A stretch of 64,000 nucleotides of DNA from Roseibium aestuarii (lineage in GTDB: Bacteria; Pseudomonadota; Alphaproteobacteria; Rhizobiales; Stappiaceae): contig NZ_VORA01000001.1 of the NCBI RefSeq assembly GCF_008477545.1, forward strand, positions 1,736,001 through 1,800,000, read 5' to 3'. A model generated the notes under the pieces. The model saw only the letters and a program-made list of their open reading frames with translations. It searched no databases and was not told the DNA's origin. The translations under genes and the position numbers were made by a program. This document shows positions 58,401 through 64,000 of the stretch, piece by piece; within the stretch, counting starts at the first letter, position 1; each line of letters begins with the position of its first letter.

Positions 58401-58616
58401 AATCATAAGAAAAAGGGCTGTGGTAAGACCTACCTACCACCGACCCTTGATCAAATCGCGGTCTGAGTCTTGGGAGGAAGAGCTTTCCTGGCGCACCGTA
58501 AGGTTCGCAGCCACCCGAACAAGCCAAAATGGCATCGCTCGCAAGAGCACTCGGGGTCGAAAGCAATTAGACGCGGAACTGAGGAAAAGGCAGAGCTTCG
58601 GCTCTGCCTTTTTTTT
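58401..58616 (+). ncRNA. Novel structured small RNA with intrinsic terminator
   Basis: About 215 nt, no open frame, own A/T-rich promoter region and terminator. I can draw these stems. Helix 1 is GGG (58415) with CCC (58444), enclosing GTGGTA / TACCAC with loop AGACCUACC. Helix 2 is AGGAA / TTCCT near 58475-58489. Helix 3 is GCG-ACC / GGT-CGC around a GUAA loop (58491-58508). Helix 4 is a junction closed by ACCCGA / TCGGGT (58513-58556) holding GCCA-AAA-TGGC and GCTC-GCAA-GAGC with a GNRA loop. The terminator comes last. It lacks the signatures of RNase P, tmRNA and SRP RNA, and I do not recognise 6S. The first loop is C-rich and could pair with Shine-Dalgarno sequences. Confidence 0.6.
58587..58616 (+). 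terminator. UUCG intrinsic terminator of the small RNA
   Basis: AAGGCAGAGC-TTCG-GCTCTGCCTT, 10-bp perfect stem with a UUCG tetraloop, continuing into eight Ts. No coding region on the plus strand ends here, so it must terminate a non-coding transcript. Confidence 0.9.
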
Positions 58617-58764
58617 CGACCGATATCCTGGAACCCGGGGATGGATTGACCGGTGGCAGAAGGCTTCGCAGCGAAGGCCAGCGAAGTGAAAGCCAGGCCC
58701 CCCGCATGATGACAGCCTGATGAAATGGGAGAAGCTGTGAAGCCTCACTGGCTCGGTGTCTTCT

Positions 58765-58854
58765 GGTTCTCCGGCCCCTGGTTCTCAGGCCCCTGGTTCT
58801 CCGGCCCCTGGTTCTCCGGCCCCTGGTCCTCCGGCGCCTCGACCTCCGGCGCCT
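58765..58854. repeat. 15-bp tandem repeat, six units
   Basis: Units of GGTTCTCCGGCCCCT; units 1, 3 and 4 are identical, unit 2 has one change and units 5-6 are degenerate. All three plus frames and one minus frame stay open across it (WFSGP, PAPGS or Arg/Thr repeats), but none has a ribosome binding site, so I do not call a gene. Confidence 0.85.
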
Positions 58855-58986
58855 GGTCAGCTGCAACGGTCGGCAGCGGTAGCGGGGTTCTCAGCGTGCC
58901 TATCTTCCATCATTGCAGCTCATGGGGATGCACGCAACGCCGTGATCCATCCGGGCCAACCGATGAGGACAGGTCAAGGCATGGAT

Positions 58987-59006
58987 GCCATGGTCGAGCC
59001 ATGGCA
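58987..59006. repeat. Copy of the 20-bp dispersed palindrome
   Basis: GCCATGGTCGAGCCATGGCA, identical to 8852-8871, with 7-bp arms GCCATGG / CCATGGC. The two copies lie 50 kb apart in non-coding DNA. Confidence 0.7.
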
Positions 59007-59115
59007 CGACGGAGGAGCGGCGGAAGACTTTGGTGGCTTGATGACCGGGGGGCTTGAAGACTGGGTGACTGGACGTCGCGCAGGAGCCTGTCCAGCGAAG
59101 CCGCCATCTCGAAAG

Positions 59116-59214
59116 TCATCCTCGGCCCTGTGCCGAGGATCCAGACTTCACACGCGCTGATCGACAGGCATCGATCCCTCAGCGGGGTCCGGGCTCCTGT
59201 CTGCACAGGATGAC
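59116..59214. repeat. REP/MITE-like element with terminal inverted repeats
   Basis: GTCATCCT (59116-59123) and AGGATGAC (59207-59214) are perfect inverted ends of a 99-bp element. Inside the left end ATCCTCGGC-CCTGT-GCCGAGGAT forms a 9-bp hairpin. GTCATCCTCGG...CCGAGGATC palindromes are common scattered repeats in Hyphomicrobiales. A degenerate relative lies at 8731-8885. Confidence 0.6.
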
Positions 59215-59320
59215 GAGGTGGGGGGTGTATGACAAACAACAGCGGCTTGCGAATCTCGCTCCCTTGCGGCTCCGCCGCTGCCTTGCCGCGTCTCCCGAGC
59301 CCGTCAGCAAGCCAAACCCG

Positions 59321-59593
59321 TCAGCGGCCGGAGGGCGGGCGCGGCAGGGGGAGATCGTCGAGGGTGATGCCGGAGTAACGAAGCCACACGTAGCCGGCAA
59401 AGATGGTCGTGGCGATCACGGTAGTGATCACGATCACCTTGACCATGTTCACCCGCTCCGGCGCACCGGGATCCGTGCCGGGCGCCACGTCGCCCGCCTC
59501 CACCTGGCTGCGCCGGATGCCGAAGGGCAGTGCGGCGAAAAGCACGATCCACCAGATCATGAAATAGATGGCCAGACCAAAGGCGATCGACAT
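59321..59593 (-). CDS. DUF1467 family membrane protein
   Basis: 90 residues with two membrane helices (about 3-25, GLAIYFMIWWIVLFAALPFG, and about 50-70) and the linking segment PFGIRRSQVEAGDVAPGTDP characteristic of DUF1467. ATG 59593 has a very strong GGGAGGAG box. Conserved between mce and proS in alphaproteobacteria; function unknown. Confidence 0.88.
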   Translation of the reverse strand: MSIAFGLAIYFMIWWIVLFAALPFGIRRSQVEAGDVAPGTDPGAPERVNMVKVIVITTVIATTIFAGYVWLRYSGITLDDLPLPRPPSGR

Positions 59594-59643
59594 GCGCTTC
59601 TCCTCCCGCGCGTGAGTGCCGGAACGTTCTCCGGCACGTTTCC

Positions 59644-60129
59644 TTACACCGCCCGCCGTCGCAGCGAAACCTCTCGCGCCATCAGCCCCAGCGCAAGACA
59701 CCAGACAACGAGCTCGAGAGCGAAGGTCCAGTGCAGCATGAAGGTCATCAGCCAGTGGTAATGCTCCGAAGGCGGCACGATGACCAGATGGATCAGGGTC
59801 CTGTCGAAAGGCGCAAGCCACGCGATCCCGCCGGCAATCGTATCCAGCACCAGATGGAGCATGACCGCCGCAAAGGCAATGACGAGATGGGCGCGAAATC
59901 GGGTCCGCCAGCCAAGCGCGATGAGCGGACAAAAGACCGCGACCCAAAACACCGGCAGATGCACCCAATAGCGGTGATGATGGACAGACCGGTTGTCGAC
60001 CAGATAGAACCAGAGCAGATCGAAATCCGGCAGGATCGAGAAAATCAGCGCCACAGCCAGCACCGAGGGGCTGGTCTGGCGCGCCAGCCGGACGAGGGAA
60101 TAGCCGGCAGGAAGATGGGCAGTCAGCAT
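59644..60129 (-). CDS. YdjM-like inner-membrane metal-dependent hydrolase (DUF457)
   Basis: 161 residues with about four membrane helices. Family features: MLTAHLPAGYSLVRL at the start, ILPDFDLLWFYLVDN near 36 and the His cluster SVHHHRYWVHLPVF near 53. E. coli YdjM is LexA-regulated, but I see no LexA box here. ATG 60129 fits the family start; the frame runs open to 60222. Placed between mce and DUF1467; function unproven. Confidence 0.82.
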   Translation of the reverse strand: MLTAHLPAGYSLVRLARQTSPSVLAVALIFSILPDFDLLWFYLVDNRSVHHHRYWVHLPVFWVAVFCPLIALGWRTRFRAHLVIAFAAVMLHLVLDTIAGGIAWLAPFDRTLIHLVIVPPSEHYHWLMTFMLHWTFALELVVWCLALGLMAREVSLRRRAV

Positions 60130-60294
60130 CGCGGCGAGGTCTCCGGGGTACGAGAAGCACTCCCGCGTCGCACGCAATGATGGCATTTGCGCGGCCCGGC
60201 GCCACAGGACCGTCTCACGCACGCTCGCGCGGATCAGCCCATGAGGCGCCGCCAGGGCGCAGGCCGCCTGCCGGTCAGGGTCGTTGCCGCGGGA

Positions 60295-60699
60295 TCAGGC
60301 CTGTTCCAGCTCGGTCAGGGTGCCGAGGAAATCCTTCGGATGGAGGAAGAGCACCGGCTTGCCATGGGCGCCGATCTTCGGCTCCCCGTCGCCCAGCACC
60401 CGGGCGCCCTGGGCCACCAGCTTGTCGCGGGCCGCCAGAATGTCATCCACCTCGTAGCACACGTGATGAATGCCGCCGGAGGGGTTCTTCTCCAAAAACT
60501 TCGCGATGGGCGAATTCTCGCCCAGCGGCTCAAGAAGCTCGATCTTGGTGTTGGGAAGATTGATGAAGACCGTGTTCACCCCGTGGTCGGGCTGGGCCAC
60601 CTTCTCGGAGACATCGGCGCCCAGCGTGTCGCGATAGACGCTCGCGGCCGCTTCCATGTCGGAAACAGCAATCGCCACATGGTTCAGACGTCCGATCAT
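60295..60699 (-). CDS. mce: Methylmalonyl-CoA epimerase
   Basis: 134-residue vicinal-oxygen-chelate protein. Metal residues: His7 (RLNHVAIAV), His78/79 (GGIHHVCYEVDD) and the Glu near the C-terminus; LPNTKIELLEPLG near 48 is typical. It converts (S)- to (R)-methylmalonyl-CoA in propionate breakdown. ATG 60699 is preceded by GGAAGAGGA; the upstream extension overlaps rnj. Confidence 0.93.
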   Translation of the reverse strand: MIGRLNHVAIAVSDMEAAASVYRDTLGADVSEKVAQPDHGVNTVFINLPNTKIELLEPLGENSPIAKFLEKNPSGGIHHVCYEVDDILAARDKLVAQGARVLGDGEPKIGAHGKPVLFLHPKDFLGTLTELEQA

Positions 60700-60757
60700 T
60701 CCTCTTCCCTCCTCCAGCGCCCCGGCCCCGCGAACGCGGGACCGGCAGGCGGTCGTG

Positions 60758-62425
60758 TCAAATGCGGCTGACAAGCACCTGGCAGTGGGTCTTCTTGCCC
60801 CACACGTCCAGCACAGCCGCCCGGGCCGCCCGGCGCGCGGCCTCGGCGATCAGGTCATTGTCCTTGCGGCGCGCCTTGGGGATGGAGACCACCGCCCCGA
60901 CCACGGCCTTGGCGACGATGTTTTCCATCGGCTCGCCATCGTCGTCGCAGTCCGGCAGACCCATCAGCGCCATTTCCGGATCGCCATAGAGTTCGCCGGC
61001 CTTGTTGACCACCAGCGAGACCACCAGGGCCCCGGCATAGGCCAGCTTGCGCCGCTCCTTCACGCCGGTCACTTCCGGATCGTCGAGAATGTCCCCGTCC
61101 TTGACCATCAAGCCGGAGGTGACTTCCTTGATGACCCCGGCAGAGCCGGCATTGAGCCGCACCATGTTGCCATTGCGCGCCCGCACCACTTCCTTCACGC
61201 CCATGCCCCGGGCGAAGTCCGCGTGCGCTGCAAGATGCAACGGCTCGCCGTGAACGGGAACCACCACTTTCGGCTGAACGAGCTTGTAGAGCTCCTCCAG
61301 TTCGCCCCGGCGCGGGTGGCCGGAGACGTGAACCAGCGCATCCGCGTCGGTCACGATATGGGTGCCCAGATCCGCCAGATTGTTGAGCACGGCGCCGACC
61401 GCCTTCTCGTTGCCCGGAATGGTGCGCGAGGAGAAGATCACCGTGTCGCCCTGGGAGAAGGCAATGTGCCGATGGTCGCCGGCGGCAATGCGCGACAGGG
61501 CCGCGCGCGGCTCGCCCTGCGAGCCGGTGCAGAGCAGAACGGCCTTCTCGCGCGGCAGATAGCCGAAGGCTTCCTCGTCGTGGAAGGTCGGCAGACCGTC
61601 GAGATAGCCCAGTTCGCCGGCCACATCGATCACCCGGTGCATGGAGCGCCCCACCACGACCACATCCCGGTCGCAGGCCTTGGCCGCCAGCGCGATCGCC
61701 TTGATGCGGGCGACGTTCGAGGCAAAGGTTGTCACCGCGATGCGGTTCTTGGCCTTCTTCATGACTTCCGTCAGCTCGCGCGCCACATCGGCTTCCGAAG
61801 GGCTCTTGCCGTTGCGAATGGCATTGGTGCTGTCACAGACCAGCGCCATCACCCCTTCCCGGCCGAGCTCCGCCAGACGCTCCAGGTCGATGCTCTTGCC
61901 CACGCCCGGCGTCGGGTCGATCTTCCAGTCGCCCGTGTGCAGCACGAGACCCGCTTCCGTGCGGATCGCCAGCGCGCAGGGCTCGGGGATCGAGTGGGTC
62001 ATGGCGACGAACTCGACATTGAACGGGCCGATGTCGATCCGGTCGCCCTGATTGACGATGGTGACAGGCACTTCCTCGGCGCCCGGCTCGCTCTCGATCT
62101 TGGCTTCCAGGAGCCCCGCCGTGAAGGGCGTGGCATAGACCGGAACCCGCAGGAAGGGCCAGAGATGGGCAATCGCCCCGTAGTGATCCTCATGGGCATG
62201 GGTGATCACCATGCCCAGGATGTTGTCCGCTTCCTGTTCGAGGAAGGTGATGTCGGGGAAGACCAGATCGATGCCCGGCAGGTCGGGGCCGGCGAAGGAC
62301 ACGCCGCAATCGACCATCAGCCACTTGCGCTTCTTGCCTTCACCGAACCCGTAAAGGGCCAGATTCATCCCGATTTCTCCCACGCCGCCAAGCGGCAGGA
62401 AGACGATTTCCTTGGCAGATGCCAT
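60758..62425 (-). CDS. rnj: Ribonuclease J
   Basis: 555-residue metallo-beta-lactamase/beta-CASP nuclease: ITHAHEDHYGAI near 73 (HxHxDH metal motif), THSIPEPCALAI near 150, TGDWKIDPTP near 165, STNAIRNGKSPSEADV near 195 and VHVSGHPRRGELEELYKLVQ near 365. RNase J acts in rRNA 5' maturation and mRNA decay, including 5'-3' exonuclease activity. Located after birA, its usual alphaproteobacterial place. Confidence 0.94.
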   Translation of the reverse strand: MASAKEIVFLPLGGVGEIGMNLALYGFGEGKKRKWLMVDCGVSFAGPDLPGIDLVFPDITFLEQEADNILGMVITHAHEDHYGAIAHLWPFLRVPVYATPFTAGLLEAKIESEPGAEEVPVTIVNQGDRIDIGPFNVEFVAMTHSIPEPCALAIRTEAGLVLHTGDWKIDPTPGVGKSIDLERLAELGREGVMALVCDSTNAIRNGKSPSEADVARELTEVMKKAKNRIAVTTFASNVARIKAIALAAKACDRDVVVVGRSMHRVIDVAGELGYLDGLPTFHDEEAFGYLPREKAVLLCTGSQGEPRAALSRIAAGDHRHIAFSQGDTVIFSSRTIPGNEKAVGAVLNNLADLGTHIVTDADALVHVSGHPRRGELEELYKLVQPKVVVPVHGEPLHLAAHADFARGMGVKEVVRARNGNMVRLNAGSAGVIKEVTSGLMVKDGDILDDPEVTGVKERRKLAYAGALVVSLVVNKAGELYGDPEMALMGLPDCDDDGEPMENIVAKAVVGAVVSIPKARRKDNDLIAEAARRAARAAVLDVWGKKTHCQVLVSRI

Positions 62426-62477
62426 TCCTTACTCCAATTGTCCGTCTCCGAACGGCGAGCCTGGCTTTGAAAAAGCG

Positions 62478-63275
62478 CTACGAGCCGCCCAGAAACACAT
62501 CACCGGCGAATATGATTTCGCGTTCGCCGTCCGCGCATTCCAGAATGAGATGACCGGTCGCATCCAGGTCGCGGAAGATCCCTCGGATCTCCCGGGAGCC
62601 GTTGCGCACGCCAATCTCCATGCCGAGATGGGCCGCCCGGGCCAGCCAGGCGGTCCTGACAGCCGAAAAGCCCCCCTCTTCCTGCCAGATCCCCCGCCAG
62701 ACGGAAAACCGCTCGATCAGAGCCTCGAACAGCCTGTCCGGGGAAATGTCGAAGCCCTCCGCCCGAAGGTCGGTGGTGGCATAAAGCCCGGCCTCCGGAT
62801 GGCTCTGGCAGTTGACGCCAATCCCCAGCACCACGCAGTGGCGCCCGTCGATGCGCGGCTCGGCCTCCAGCAGGATGCCGGACACCTTGGCGCCACCGAT
62901 CAGCAGGTCATTGGGCCACTTGAGGCGCACGAAGCCGCCATCCCGGCCAGGTCCCGACCCGTCGAAGCCGCAGACCCGCTCGACCGCCTCGGCCAGCGCA
63001 ACGGCTGCCACAAGCGGAAGCTCACCGATCCGCGCCCGCGGCTGCGGATCGACCATGAGATGGCTCGTATAAAGGTTTCCGGGGGGAGATGTCCAGAGGC
63101 GGCCGCGACGGCCCCTGCCCCCGGTCTGTTCGCGGGCAATGATCCAGAGATCGTCTGCCACGCCCTCACGGGCCCGCTCGAAGGCCGGCACCATGGTCGA
63201 GAGGACACTGTCGTGGCGCTCAATGCGCAGGCCCGGCACTTGCGATGCCGGGCCTGTGAGTGTCGTTGTCTTCAC
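62478..63275 (-). CDS. birA: Biotin--[acetyl-CoA-carboxylase] ligase
   Basis: 265 residues, catalytic type without DNA-binding domain. ATP/biotin loop GGRGRRGRLWTSPPGNLY near 52, KWPNDLLIGGAKVSGILLE near 117 and the C-terminal SH3-like domain (about 215-265). It biotinylates carrier proteins such as AccB. Start GTG 63275 lies 8 bases after the nuoN stop; the frame extends further but overlaps nuoN. Confidence 0.92.
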   Translation of the reverse strand: MKTTTLTGPASQVPGLRIERHDSVLSTMVPAFERAREGVADDLWIIAREQTGGRGRRGRLWTSPPGNLYTSHLMVDPQPRARIGELPLVAAVALAEAVERVCGFDGSGPGRDGGFVRLKWPNDLLIGGAKVSGILLEAEPRIDGRHCVVLGIGVNCQSHPEAGLYATTDLRAEGFDISPDRLFEALIERFSVWRGIWQEEGGFSAVRTAWLARAAHLGMEIGVRNGSREIRGIFRDLDATGHLILECADGEREIIFAGDVFLGGS

Positions 63276-63283
63276 GCGGACGC

Positions 63284-64000
63284 TCAGAACAGCGAGCCTG
63301 CGGCGGTCGCGGCCCCCTGGATGAAGGCGCTCGGCATGGCCCAGAAGAAGATCACCACCAGGCCCGACAGGCCGAGCACGACCCGAAGTTCCACCGGCAT
63401 CTTCTCGAAGGCTTCCTTCGGCTCGTCGAAGAACATCACCTTGATGACGCGCAGGTAGTAGTAGGCGCCGACCACGGAGAGAACCACGCCGATGATGGCG
63501 AGCGGATAGAGACCCGCTTCCACGGCAGCCGAGAAGACATACCACTTGGCGAAGAAGCCGATGAACGGCGGGATGCCGGCCAGCGAGAACATCAGGATCG
63601 CCAGCAGGATGGCCATCGACAGGTTGGTGCGGCTCAGGCCGGCCAGGTCCTCGATCTCCTCGACCATGCCATCCTTGCGGCGCATGCCGAGGATGCAGGC
63701 GAAGACGCCGAGGGTCATGGCCAGATAGGCGGTCATGTAGAACAGCACGCCCTGCACGCCGCCTTCGGTGCCGGCAGCAAGACCGACCAGCGCATACCCC
63801 ATGTGGCTGATGGAGGAATAGGCCATCAGGCGCTTGATGTTGGTCTGGCCGATGGCGGCAAAGGCACCAAGACCCATGGAGGCGATGGCGACGAAGACGA
63901 TCACCTGCTGCCAGTCGTGGGTCACCGGCTGGAAGCCATCGATCACGACGCGCACCAGCATGCCCATGGCGGCAACCTTGGGAGCGGCTGCCAGGAAGGC
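63284..64000 (-). CDS. nuoN: NADH-quinone oxidoreductase subunit N, 3' half (cut by window edge)
   Basis: 238 C-terminal residues of about 480; the 5' half lies right of the window. About seven membrane helices are visible. Conserved Complex I antiporter-subunit stretches: [20 protein letters not shown] (with the key Lys), [11 protein letters not shown], and [17 protein letters not shown] near the C-terminal half. It is a proton-pumping membrane subunit. Last gene of the nuo operon, running into birA. Confidence 0.95.
   Translation of the reverse strand, partial: AFLAAAPKVAAMGMLVRVVIDGFQPVTHDWQQVIVFVAIASMGLGAFAAIGQTNIKRLMAYSSISHMGYALVGLAAGTEGGVQGVLFYMTAYLAMTLGVFACILGMRRKDGMVEEIEDLAGLSRTNLSMAILLAILMFSLAGIPPFIGFFAKWYVFSAAVEAGLYPLAIIGVVLSVVGAYYYLRVIKVMFFDEPKEAFEKMPVELRVVLGLSGLVVIFFWAMPSAFIQGAATAAGSLF

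Noticed and set aside
58401..58616. RNase P RNA, tmRNA, SRP RNA or 6S RNA
   Set aside because: Signature segments of RNase P, tmRNA and SRP RNA are absent, and no long rod with a central bubble as in 6S can be drawn.
58765..58854. CRISPR array
   Set aside because: Units are directly adjacent 15-mers without spacers and no cas genes are near.
58725..59160. Frames over the 15-bp tandem repeat as a repeat-protein gene
   Set aside because: Several frames are open for the trivial reason that the repeat lacks stops; none has a ribosome binding site or recognisable flanking domain.
60130..60260. LexA box before the YdjM-like gene
   Set aside because: E. coli ydjM is LexA-controlled, but no GAAC-N7-GAAC or GTTC-N7-GTTC pattern is visible here.

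Overview
The window is a GC-rich chromosomal segment of an alphaproteobacterium, most likely of the order Hyphomicrobiales (Rhizobiales), perhaps near the Stappiaceae. This rests on the gene orders lexA-comEC-gltX-gltA and nuoN-birA-rnj-mce-DUF1467-proS-lolC-lolD-dnaE, on the short ProS without editing domain, and on an alphaproteobacterial LexA box (GAAC-N7-GAAC) in front of lexA. The genus assignment is inference. I see no rRNA, tRNA, insertion sequence, prophage, CRISPR array or replication origin.

Left part, about 1-26,000: accessory uptake and catabolism. It opens with the 3' end of ngg and an M42 peptidase of the N-acetylglutaminylglutamine amide (NAGGN) osmolyte system. A four-gene polyamine-type ABC importer (minus strand) follows, divergent from a MocR-type regulator, then ridA and a LysR regulator. 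Positions 10,606-20,022 hold a seven-gene minus-strand operon: an M81 (MlrC-like) metallopeptidase, a complete oligopeptide-type ABC importer and two M20 hydrolases. It is divergent from an IclR regulator. An amidase, a LysR and a GntR regulator, and a third M20 peptidase with a perfect palindrome in the GntR/M20 intergenic region complete the block. Together these look like systems that import and cut unusual peptides or N-acyl compounds; the substrate is unknown.

Middle part, about 26,000-50,000: core genes. lexA has its own SOS box inside the promoter spacer. An unusually long comEC, gltX and gltA follow, then a membrane protein with a lysine-less biotinyl-like domain. The minus strand carries the classical translation and envelope cluster rpsB-tsf-pyrH-frr-uppS-cdsA-dxr-rseP-bamA-lpxD-fabZ-lpxA-lpxI-lpxB, with a good rpsB promoter, a hairpin between rpsB and tsf and a strong terminator after tsf.

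Right part, about 50,000-64,000: dnaE, lolD, lolC, proS, DUF1467, a YdjM-like membrane protein, mce, rnj, birA and the 3' half of nuoN, all on the minus strand. The two best candidates for something undescribed lie in its gaps. One is a 32-residue membrane microprotein (54,003-54,101) with a strong ribosome binding site and a near-consensus LexA box in its promoter region. The other is a free-standing, heavily structured RNA gene of about 215 nt (58,401-58,616, plus strand) with a promoter-like sequence and a textbook UUCG terminator. The same gap also holds a 15-bp tandem repeat and REP/MITE-like palindromic elements.
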